Shown: positions 52,712 to 60,114 of the stretch, in pieces
Layout: each line of letters starts with the position of its first letter
Position numbering within the stretch: the stretch's first letter is position 1
Source of the DNA: NORP110 sp051251595
GTDB taxonomy: Bacteria > Pseudomonadota > Alphaproteobacteria > Rhodobacterales > Rhodobacteraceae
Reading direction: 5' to 3'
Assembly: GCA_051251595.1 (NCBI GenBank)
Contig: JBPOFA010000006.1
Span: forward strand, 166,393 to 230,392
DNA: 64,000 nt
Notes under the pieces: generated by a model
Seen by the model: only the letters and a program-made list of their open reading frames with translations
What the model was told of the DNA's origin: nothing
Database searches by the model: none
Made by a program: the position numbers and the translations under genes

Positions 52712-53881
52712 ATGCTGATTGGGCAGCCGGTCACCATTATCGGCGCGGGGATTGGCGGGCTGGCCACCGCGATTGCGCTTGCCCCCTTTGGGGCGCAGGT
52801 GGAAATCCTGGAACAAGCGCGCGAAATTTCTGAGGTGGGGGCCGGTTTACAGATCAGCCCGAACGGCGTGGCCGTTCTGGACGGGCTGGGACTGGGTGCG
52901 GAACTCCGGGAATGCGCGGTAAAAGCCAAATCCGTGCAGCTGCGCGACTATCGTGCGGGTGCGCCTGTGTTGCAGTTGAACTTGCAGAAATACGCCGCCG
53001 ATCAGGACTTTTTGTTCGTGCATCGGGCTGATTTGATCAAACTTCTGGAAAACGCGGCGCGCGCGCGCGGGGTCAAAATCTCTTTGGGTGCCGAAGTTTT
53101 GTCGATCGACACAACAGAGACAACCACGCGGTTGACGCTGGCAGATGGGTCGCAGCGCGGTGTCGGGTTGCTTGTCGGTGCGGATGGTCTGCATTCGCGG
53201 CTGCGGGCAAAGCTGAACGGCAATGCCGAACCGTTTTTCACGGGGCAAGTGGCCTGGCGGGCAACCGTTCCGGCGCCTCCCGGTGTGAAGCGGCGGGTCG
53301 ATGTCTTTATGGGGCCGGGGCGCCACTTGGTGCGGTATCCTTTGCGCGGAAAGTCCCAATTGAACATCGTCGCGGTCGAGGAACGGTCTGATTGGGTGTC
53401 GGAAAGCTGGTCAAATACCGGCGATCCGGATCGTTTGCGCCGCTCCTTTACCGCATTTTGCCCAGAGGTTCAGGCCACATTGGCCGGGGTGAAGGACGTC
53501 AAGCTTTGGGGGTTGTTCCGCCATCCCGTGGCAGAGCATTGGCAGGATGGCCTTAACGTTTTGGTTGGCGATGCGGCGCATCCAACCCTGCCATTTCTTG
53601 CCCAAGGCGCAAATTTGGCGCTGGAAGACGCATGGGTTCTGGCCGATTGCCTGTCTCGTTTCACTCAGGAAGATGCGTTGCAGGCCTATCAGAAACGCCG
53701 AAAGTCCCGGGCGCGTCGTGTGATCGAGGCGGCAAATTCCAACGCCCGCAACTATCACTTGCGCAATCCTATCGTGCGAGGGACAGCGCATGCGCTGCTA
53801 CGCTCTGCCGGACGGCTGGCGCCCGGCAAAGTTGTGTCACAGTTCGATTGGATCTATCGCCACAACGTGACGCAGGATTAG
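52712..53881 (+). CDS. FAD-dependent monooxygenase (salicylate hydroxylase-like)
   Basis: A 389-residue group A flavin monooxygenase. It has VTIIGAGIGGLATAIALA (GXGXXG, residues 7-24), ADGSQRGVGLLVGADGLHSRLR (DG motif near residue 155) and GDAAHPTLPFLAQGANLALEDAWVLA (GD motif near residue 280). Substrate probably a small aromatic; not determinable. The in-frame ATG at 52697 sits inside the T-run of the dksA terminator, so 52712 is preferred. Stop overlaps tpiA stop by four bases, convergent. Confidence 0.9.
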   Translation: MLIGQPVTIIGAGIGGLATAIALAPFGAQVEILEQAREISEVGAGLQISPNGVAVLDGLGLGAELRECAVKAKSVQLRDYRAGAPVLQLNLQKYAADQDFLFVHRADLIKLLENAARARGVKISLGAEVLSIDTTETTTRLTLADGSQRGVGLLVGADGLHSRLRAKLNGNAEPFFTGQVAWRATVPAPPGVKRRVDVFMGPGRHLVRYPLRGKSQLNIVAVEERSDWVSESWSNTGDPDRLRRSFTAFCPEVQATLAGVKDVKLWGLFRHPVAEHWQDGLNVLVGDAAHPTLPFLAQGANLALEDAWVLADCLSRFTQEDALQAYQKRRKSRARRVIEAANSNARNYHLRNPIVRGTAHALLRSAGRLAPGKVVSQFDWIYRHNVTQD

Positions 53882-54630
53882 GCGTTTTCGAGGGCGGTGA
53901 TGATTTGTGAAAAATCAGCGGCCTTCAAAGACGCGCCACCAACCAAAGCGCCATCGACGTTGGACACGCCAAAGATCTCTTCTGCATTCGATCCTTTGAC
54001 CGATCCGCCATAAAGAACCCGTGTGGACCGGCCGACGCCTGCGCCCAAACGTGCCTCTAGACGGGTGCGGATAAAGTCATGCACTTCACCGATTTGATCA
54101 AGGGTCGGGATCTTGCCTGTTCCGATGGCCCAGACCGGTTCATAGGCGACAATCAGGTTTTCGCCCGTCACCAGGTCAGGGATGGAACCGGCCAATTGGC
54201 CGCCGATAATGTCGAGCGTGTTCGCCGCTTCACGTTCCGACAGGGTTTCCCCCACGCAGATGATCACTTTCAGCCCGGCCGCAAGGGCTGTTTCAGCTTT
54301 GCTGCGCACGTCTTCGTCGGTTTCTTCGTGATCCGCGCGCCGTTCGGAATGTCCCAGGATGACATATTCTGCCCCGGCATCAATCAGCATGTCAGCAGAG
54401 ATGTCGCCGGTATGCGCGCCAGAGGTGGCGATGTGACAATCCTGACCACCAGCGGCCAATGGGCTGTCCTTCATCATGTCGGCCATGCGGGACAACAAAG
54501 TGGCTGGCGGGCAGATCAGAACGTCGCATTTCGGGTCGGGGTGGGCCGACTGCAACGCGCCGATTTCTTCCAGGTTTTGAGCGGTCCCGTTCATTTTCCA
54601 GTTGCCGGCGGCGATCTTGCGACGTGACAT
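53878..54630 (-). CDS. tpiA: Triose-phosphate isomerase
   Basis: Interconverts dihydroxyacetone phosphate and glyceraldehyde 3-phosphate. The 250-residue TIM barrel has the catalytic lysine in AAGNWKMNG, histidine in EYVILGHSERR and glutamate in VAYEPVWAIGTGK, then GSVKGSNAEEIF for phosphate binding. GGGAG upstream supports the ATG at 54630. It follows TfoX-N on the same strand with an 87-base gap. Confidence 0.97.
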   Translation of the reverse strand: MSRRKIAAGNWKMNGTAQNLEEIGALQSAHPDPKCDVLICPPATLLSRMADMMKDSPLAAGGQDCHIATSGAHTGDISADMLIDAGAEYVILGHSERRADHEETDEDVRSKAETALAAGLKVIICVGETLSEREAANTLDIIGGQLAGSIPDLVTGENLIVAYEPVWAIGTGKIPTLDQIGEVHDFIRTRLEARLGAGVGRSTRVLYGGSVKGSNAEEIFGVSNVDGALVGGASLKAADFSQIITALENA

Positions 54631-54717
54631 GTCTAACTCCCTTAAGATTCGAGACTGTCTTACCTTGAGTTTCGGACCGAGCCAACGCCCTAGCGCGCAA
54701 ACAGCTGCGGGGGGGTG

Positions 54718-55086
54718 CTATTTCTTGCGGCGTGCCTTGGCGGCATTGCGTTTCAACGCTGCCTGTTGTGCAGGGATCAAAGACTTTCTGGCCCATTGAA
54801 CGGCGTCTTCGGGGTCATCCAGGGCCGCGTCGGGCAATTGCATCATGCCGGGGATGGTTCTGGGCCCGGATTTTGTTTCATAGACAAAGGGCTGTGACCC
54901 GGCGTCGTCATAGGCAGCGCGCAATGTGTCGTCTGATTTCATGTAAACGGCGTCGCCAAAGATCACCGCAAACATCGCATCATCCAGATAAAGCGATGTG
55001 CCGCCAAACATGCGCCCGGTCCGGATGCTGCCCAAATCTGCAAATAGGTCTTTGACGTGATCCAGAAAATCCGGGTCCGTCGCCAT
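54718..55086 (-). CDS. TfoX/Sxy N-terminal domain protein
   Basis: A 122-residue protein with the TfoX_N signature (MFGGTSLYLDDAMFAVIFGDAVYMKSDD near residue 26) and a helical basic tail. TfoX_N domains are found in competence regulators, but stand-alone copies are common and their role unclear. The start shares a base with the stop of the HesB gene (TGATG), so it is coupled to it. Confidence 0.85.
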   Translation of the reverse strand: MATDPDFLDHVKDLFADLGSIRTGRMFGGTSLYLDDAMFAVIFGDAVYMKSDDTLRAAYDDAGSQPFVYETKSGPRTIPGMMQLPDAALDDPEDAVQWARKSLIPAQQAALKRNAAKARRKK

Positions 55087-55436
55087 CAGGTTTCGGCGAA
55101 TTTTATCGATTCACCACAGCCGCAGGCATCGACCACATTGGGGTTCTTGAACTTAAAGCCGCTTTCCAGCAACGAGGTTTCATAGTCGATCTCTGTCCCA
55201 AACAGGAACATTTGGGCCATAGGGGCAATCATAACGCGGGCGTCGCCCTGTTCGATGACCTCATCATGGGGATCAATCTCTGAGACATAATCCATCGTGT
55301 ATTCCATACCCGCGCAGCCGCCCTTTTTGACGCCGATGCGCAGGCCCTGATGGCCTTCTGCTTGCATAAGTGCTGCGATCTTGCGGATCGCGGCATCTGT
55401 CATCGTCACGGCTTGTTTTCCCGGTATTCCGAACAT
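55086..55436 (-). CDS. HesB/IscA family iron-sulfur cluster assembly protein
   Basis: A 116-residue A-type Fe-S carrier that delivers clusters to apo-proteins. Conserved cysteines are in KKGGCAGMEYTMDYV (near residue 42) and the C-terminal DACGCGESIKF pair (about residues 108-110). GGAG precedes the ATG at 55436. SufA/ErpA/IscA subtypes cannot be separated here. Coupled to the TfoX-N gene. Confidence 0.92.
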   Translation of the reverse strand: MFGIPGKQAVTMTDAAIRKIAALMQAEGHQGLRIGVKKGGCAGMEYTMDYVSEIDPHDEVIEQGDARVMIAPMAQMFLFGTEIDYETSLLESGFKFKNPNVVDACGCGESIKFAET

Positions 55437-55459
55437 CAGGGGTCTCCTTTGCGCTCAAT

Positions 55460-56194
55460 CTAAGGTGCGGGCAGGCCAATGCCAAGGTCTGGAACTTTTT
55501 GAAGTAGGATTATCACGGCCAAAGACACCAGAATCGCCCAACCGAAAGAGGCCAATGTGCCGATGATAACATATTCCGCCATGTGGCGGCTGTTCTTGTC
55601 ATCTGTGCCTTGGATGGTTTCAAACCGCAGGACCGACTTGGCCGCGATCAGAAATCCGATGCCAATGGGCAATCCGGCAAGCATCAAGACATAGATCAAC
55701 CCACGTTCAAGCAAACCGATTATGGCGCCACCGCCGGGCAGGCTGTATTCGGTCGCGGGCAGCTGAAAAGGGCGCATGAATTTTTCGATGGCAAAGCCGC
55801 CGGCACGGGTTGTGTAGATGCCGCCCGCGACAAGTAGCATCAGCGCTGGCAACCATTTGACGCCGCTGTAAAACCCGTTTGACCAAATATCAGGGGCAAA
55901 GGCGGCGAGGGCGACAAGGGATACAAGGTGGATGATCTGATCCACGATATGCGGTCGAAATGAATCGTCAAAGAACCGGACCTTAACCGCATCGATAATC
56001 AGGTGGAGCGCAGCGAGGATGTAAAGCCCAGGTGCCGTGGGGGTGCCGGTACAAAGATGCAATGTGGCCAGCACGATCACACCATGCAACAGCAGGATCG
56101 TCGGTTTGGACTTATATTTGACCATGAAAGTGGTCTGAAAGACGTAATCCGCCAGAACATGGGCCAGCAGCAAAGCGGCGAGGGTTTCAGCCAT
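55460..56194 (-). CDS. DUF3307 family membrane protein
   Basis: A 244-residue polytopic membrane protein of DUF3307. ALLLAHVLADYVFQTTFMVKYKSKP at the N-terminus, LLHGVIVLATLH, LHLIIDAVKVRFF and FRPHIVDQIIHLVSLVALA are typical of the family, with about six hydrophobic segments. No reaction is known. It overlaps the SatD gene by eight bases, and such pairing is a known recurrent neighbourhood, so the two likely function together. Confidence 0.85.
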   Translation of the reverse strand: MAETLAALLLAHVLADYVFQTTFMVKYKSKPTILLLHGVIVLATLHLCTGTPTAPGLYILAALHLIIDAVKVRFFDDSFRPHIVDQIIHLVSLVALAAFAPDIWSNGFYSGVKWLPALMLLVAGGIYTTRAGGFAIEKFMRPFQLPATEYSLPGGGAIIGLLERGLIYVLMLAGLPIGIGFLIAAKSVLRFETIQGTDDKNSRHMAEYVIIGTLASFGWAILVSLAVIILLQKVPDLGIGLPAP

Positions 56195-56810
56195 ATTGGG
56201 ATTCCAGCAAGGTGAGGGCCAAACGAATTTCGTCGTTCCAGGCTGATCTTAGAGATTTTGACACGGCCTGTCGTGACTTTCCCAAGAGCGGGGACAATTC
56301 AGTATAGCTTGGGGCGTGATCTGGATGCAGCGCGTGTTGCGTCGCTTGCGCCTGTATCGGGGTCCATTCCCGGCAAACCCTGTCCATCAGGATCGCGGTT
56401 GCCGCGTGGCCGCCGGCGCGGGCGTGGTTGATGTGGTTCGATGTGGTTTTCGCAAGGTCCAAGGCGCGGCCGGAGTCGACGAAGACTTGGTTGTTTTCGG
56501 TGTTCAGATCGGCCTTTGGCTGTCGATCAATCTGGCCTTCGCCTATGCCGATATAGCTGTCATATTCAGGCCCAAGGGCGCGCAGTACCGCTCGAAATAG
56601 AATGGCCGCGCGCAGGCCGTATTTCGGGGCAGACAGAACAACCTGCCACCCGTCGCCCCGATGTTGGGCGAAGAGCAAATCGCTGCCCATCCAATCTGCA
56701 TGTGATGTTGAACATTTGCGGAGCGCATGCATGGCGTGTTCCACTTTCCGTGGCCCAAGCTGGGTGGAATCGACAAGGTCGCCTGTGATTACCGCAATTG
56801 AATGTGTCAT
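56187..56810 (-). CDS. SatD-like protein
   Basis: A 207-residue protein with the SatD signature at the N-terminus (SIAVITGDLVDSTQL, QHRGDGWQVVL, about 5-60) and a C-terminal helix-turn-helix (SYTELSPLLGKSRQAVSKSLRSA, about 165-190). The HTH suggests DNA binding. The start ATG at 56810 has no evident ribosome-binding site; three GGTTGC/GCAACC elements lie directly upstream (56813-56847), so it may repress its own promoter. Coupled to DUF3307 by overlapping ends. Confidence 0.82.
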   Translation of the reverse strand: MTHSIAVITGDLVDSTQLGPRKVEHAMHALRKCSTSHADWMGSDLLFAQHRGDGWQVVLSAPKYGLRAAILFRAVLRALGPEYDSYIGIGEGQIDRQPKADLNTENNQVFVDSGRALDLAKTTSNHINHARAGGHAATAILMDRVCREWTPIQAQATQHALHPDHAPSYTELSPLLGKSRQAVSKSLRSAWNDEIRLALTLLESQYG

Positions 56811-56812
56811 AC

Positions 56813-56847
56813 GCAACCAATAAGGGTTGCTATTTAAAAAGGCAACC
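56813..56847 (-). promoter_or_regulatory. GGTTGC/GCAACC element array at the SatD promoter
   Basis: On the plus strand GCAACC occurs at 56813-56818, GGTTGC at 56825-56830 and GCAACC at 56842-56847. The first two form an inverted repeat with a 6-base spacer. They occupy the whole promoter-start gap and are good operator candidates for the SatD HTH. Confidence 0.65.
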
Positions 56848-56922
56848 AAAAAAGGTTTCGCCCCTCAGTTGCACCCGTTTTGGGGTGCTGGGACGCGACA
56901 TGTCATCAAGTGGAATTCAAAC

Positions 56923-56944
56923 AAAAACGGCCCCAATGGGGCCG
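56923..56944 (-). terminator. Rho-independent terminator of the sufT-like gene
   Basis: On the minus strand CGGCCCC-ATT-GGGGCCG (56944-56928) is followed by TTTTT (56927-56923). It lies 26 bases after the sufT-like stop. Confidence 0.9.
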
Positions 56945-56970
56945 CTTCAATAAAGCAATTTGTTCAGCGG

Positions 56971-57333
56971 CTACATAAAGCCCAGTTCCAAACGTGCCTC
57001 GTCTGACATCATTTCCATGCCCCAGGGCGGATCCCAAACCAGCTCTACGTCAACTTGTTTCACGCCGGGCAGGGGCTCGACGGCTTCGGCCAACCATCCG
57101 GGCATCTCTCCGGCCACAGGACAGCCAGGGGCCGTCAGGCTCATGATCACATTCACTTCGTTTTCTGCGTTGATATCAATCGTATAGACTAAACCCAGAT
57201 CATAAATATTGACCGGAATCTCAGGGTCATAGACCGTGCGGCAGGCCTCTACCACGCTTTCGTAAAGCGGGTGATCCGTGCTGGACGGTTGAATAAGGGG
57301 CGTGCCCTCTATCGGTGCGGTTTCTGCAGTCAT
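56971..57333 (-). CDS. sufT: MIP18/SufT-like Fe-S assembly protein (DUF59)
   Basis: A 120-residue DUF59 protein with DPEIPVNIYDLGLVYTIDI near residue 35, the conserved cysteine motif LTAPGCPVAGEMP near residue 72 and VELVWDPPWGMEMMSDEARLELGF at the C-terminus, as in SufT/PaaD-like proteins that help mature Fe-S enzymes. Gene is monocistronic here with its own terminator, though an IscA-like gene lies 1.5 kb away on the same strand. Confidence 0.88.
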   Translation of the reverse strand: MTAETAPIEGTPLIQPSSTDHPLYESVVEACRTVYDPEIPVNIYDLGLVYTIDINAENEVNVIMSLTAPGCPVAGEMPGWLAEAVEPLPGVKQVDVELVWDPPWGMEMMSDEARLELGFM

Positions 57334-57517
57334 GTGTGCCTCGGGCTATATCTGACTAAAGATATAGGGATTGGCGGGGCAAACGTAAAGTATAGAGCGA
57401 TGGTTCGCGTCGCTCTGCGCCTGATTTTGTCAGCGCCACAGGACAAACGCGACGGAAACCGGTGTTTTGGTGGTGGCCGCAATTGCGCGGACATTCGGAA
57501 AAGGGTATCGCCTGCCT

Positions 57518-58648
57518 ATGACAGACAGATTCTCTTTTTCCCTTAATGCGACGGACGGCAAAGCCCGTGCGGGCGTGATTTCCACCCCACGTGGCGAGGT
57601 GCGCACACCCGCCTTTATGCCGGTTGGTACGGCGGCCACGGTCAAGGCTATGCTGCCGGAAAACGTGCGCGCAACAGGGGCCGACATCCTGTTGGGCAAC
57701 ACCTATCATTTGATGCTGCGCCCCGGGGCAGAGCGGATAGACCAGCTGGGCGGACTTCACAAATTCATGAATTGGGATCGTCCGATCCTGACCGACAGCG
57801 GCGGGTTTCAGGTGATGAGCCTGGCGGATCTGCGCAAGATGACTGAAGAGGGCGTTCGCTTCAAATCGCATTTTGACGGGTCCGACCATTTGCTGACACC
57901 GGAACGCAGCATGGAAATCCAGCGCTTGCTGGGGTCCGATATTGTGATGTGTTTTGACGAATGCACACCTTTCCCGGCATCAGAGGATGTTGCCCGCAGC
58001 TCTATGGAGCTGTCGATGAGGTGGGCGCAACGGTCTCGCGATGCTTTTGGGGATCGTCCGGGACATGCGTTGTTTGGCATTCAGCAGGGCAGTGTCTTTC
58101 AGGATCAACGGGCCGAAAGCGCCGAGAAACTGAAATCAATCGGGTTCGAAGGCTACGCCGTTGGCGGCTTGGCCGTGGGCGAGGGGCAAGAGACTATGTT
58201 TTCCGTCCTCGACTATGCGCCCGATATGCTGCCGACAGACAAGCCGCGCTATCTGATGGGGGTCGGCAAGCCTGACGATATCGTCGGGGCTGTTGCTCGT
58301 GGTATCGACATGATGGATTGTGTTCTGCCGTCACGATCAGGGCGCACGGGACAGGTGTTTACGCGACGCGGGGTGCTCAACATCAAAAATGCACGCCATC
58401 AGGACGACCCGCGCCCAATTGACGAGGAATGCGGCTGTCCGGCCTGCCAAAACTATTCGCGCGCCTATCTCAGCCATGTGTTCCGTTCACAGGAAATCAT
58501 CAGCTCTATGCTGCTGACCTGGCATAATTTGCGGTATTATCAGGATTTGATGCAGCAAATGCGCGACGCCATCGCCAATGGTTCTTTTGCCGCGTTTGAA
58601 AAGGGCTTTCATGATCTGCGGGCGCAGGGCGATGTCGAGCCGCTTTAG
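57518..58648 (+). CDS. tgt: Queuine tRNA-ribosyltransferase
   Basis: Exchanges guanine-34 of GUN-anticodon tRNAs for the queuosine precursor preQ1. The 376-residue TIM-barrel enzyme has the catalytic aspartate in ILTDSGGFQVMSL near residue 90, the SRSGRTG segment near 275, and the zinc site C-X-C-X2-C plus H in CGCPACQNYSRAYLSHVF near 308. The ATG at 57518 gives the usual MTDRFSF terminus. Convergent with the acyltransferase. Confidence 0.96.
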   Translation: MTDRFSFSLNATDGKARAGVISTPRGEVRTPAFMPVGTAATVKAMLPENVRATGADILLGNTYHLMLRPGAERIDQLGGLHKFMNWDRPILTDSGGFQVMSLADLRKMTEEGVRFKSHFDGSDHLLTPERSMEIQRLLGSDIVMCFDECTPFPASEDVARSSMELSMRWAQRSRDAFGDRPGHALFGIQQGSVFQDQRAESAEKLKSIGFEGYAVGGLAVGEGQETMFSVLDYAPDMLPTDKPRYLMGVGKPDDIVGAVARGIDMMDCVLPSRSGRTGQVFTRRGVLNIKNARHQDDPRPIDEECGCPACQNYSRAYLSHVFRSQEIISSMLLTWHNLRYYQDLMQQMRDAIANGSFAAFEKGFHDLRAQGDVEPL

Positions 58649-58666
58649 GCTGTGCGCGACCTTACC

Positions 58667-59791
58667 CTAACGCTGGATGACCTTGCGCCGCAAAAAGGAT
58701 TGCAACGGTTTTTCACAAAACTCGTTCATCGCGATCCCGACCAACACAGAAACACCTGTGTACATTGACAAAACAGTCAGTGGAGTGCCCCAACTGCTGT
58801 CCGCTATCCTTTCTGCCAATGGCATCAAAAGGGACATGACCAGAATATGGATAAGATACAAAGAATAAGAGCTGTCACCAAGGAATGACAGTTTGCGTAC
58901 AAAAACCGGGATCATCCCCATTTTTTCCGCCAGAACGGCCCAGGCCACGGCAAGTGCACCTGGCACCCCAAGGCTGATCAGCTTTGGCCAACCCAGGGCG
59001 GCCAGAAATGGGATCATTGCAAATCCGATGAGGGCCCCGATCAGCAGCAGCCACACGATCGCGCGTTTCGCTACGATCTGCAGAACCGGTTTTGTTACAA
59101 ATATCCAGCCGATGAATACGCCGGCTAGAAACTCCAAAAGGATCGGGTTGGTGACCATACGCAGCCAGGGCAGCGTCTCATCAATATGCAAAAAACGCCC
59201 CAAGACCAATGTGATGGTAAATATCCCGGTCAGGGCTAGAACAGCCACGTTTCGTTGCAAAAAAAGCAATACGCCAAACAGACCATAGAAAAATAGTTCA
59301 TAGGTCAATGTCCAAGCGGGTGAAATCACGGCGTCAGCGCTGCCTGGCAGCAACAATAGGGTACCAAGAGCATCCCAGAAGGTTCTGCCGACGCTCCAAT
59401 ATTCTTCCCAGGACTTGGTGAGGATCAGCACAGCCGCAAGTGCGATCCAGTAGATTGGATAAATCCTTAGTATACGCCGTTTCAAAAAGGCGGGCACGGC
59501 GCCTGCGCGGGTAAAAGCATTGCGCGACGTGTAGAATACGATAAAGCCGCTAATCGTAAAAAAAATAGGAACTCCCGCCGTTCCAATGAGCGAAAACATC
59601 ACCAATGGGTCCGTTGCCGGGCGCGGGTAGATGATATTCACGAAAATGTTCGCGTGAAACACGACCACCATGAACGCTGCGACAAACCGCAAAAACTGAA
59701 TTGCGGCCAATCTCAGATTGGGGCTGTCCTCAATTGTGTTGTCTGTGGGGATCGCGGTCATTTTCTGGGGTGGCTCATGTTTTGGTGTCAC
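58667..59791 (-). CDS. Acyltransferase 3 family (OafA/YrhL-like) membrane protein
   Basis: A 374-residue polytopic protein. RLAAIQFLRFVAAFMVVVFHANIF near residue 27 carries the family's conserved arginine and histidine, followed by about ten membrane helices; no SGNH domain. Such proteins O-acetylate or otherwise acylate envelope glycans or lipids. GTG at 59791 or ATG at 59761 can start it; neither has a strong ribosome-binding site. The GT-C gene and sulfotransferase-like gene elsewhere in the window are functionally similar envelope types. Confidence 0.88.
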   Translation of the reverse strand: MTPKHEPPQKMTAIPTDNTIEDSPNLRLAAIQFLRFVAAFMVVVFHANIFVNIIYPRPATDPLVMFSLIGTAGVPIFFTISGFIVFYTSRNAFTRAGAVPAFLKRRILRIYPIYWIALAAVLILTKSWEEYWSVGRTFWDALGTLLLLPGSADAVISPAWTLTYELFFYGLFGVLLFLQRNVAVLALTGIFTITLVLGRFLHIDETLPWLRMVTNPILLEFLAGVFIGWIFVTKPVLQIVAKRAIVWLLLIGALIGFAMIPFLAALGWPKLISLGVPGALAVAWAVLAEKMGMIPVFVRKLSFLGDSSYSLYLIHILVMSLLMPLAERIADSSWGTPLTVLSMYTGVSVLVGIAMNEFCEKPLQSFLRRKVIQR

Positions 59792-60114
59792 GCGGCGGGG
59801 GCATATGTTCTGGTTTATGAATTATTTTTAGGAAACGCGAAATGTGAAGCAGTGATTTGCAACGAAATCGTCGCCAATCGACGCTTTTTCGCCCTGATGT
59901 TTCAACTTTCGCGCCATAAACCTGTGTTTTTTTGAATTTGTGAATGTTCTCGGCTTGCCCCGGTCAAAACCAAAAGGCAAACTATTGGCCAAGTCGATAC
60001 TGTAACTGGTTGAATAAGAGGGTGCCTAACCCCAAATGTTGAAACCATGACCGGAGAAAGTCTGGTGGTCGCCAATCGCGGGGCCCGTACTTTCTTGCCA
60101 ACTGAGGATAAATT
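59792..60114. other. 323-base gap holding the lon promoter
   Basis: Divergent promoters for the acyltransferase and lon should lie here. It is AT-rich in the middle (59870-59945). I found no perfect heat-shock sigma-32 promoter; a CTTGCC at 59954 could be a degenerate -35. GAGGATAAATT before the lon ATG is a good ribosome-binding site. Confidence 0.5.
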
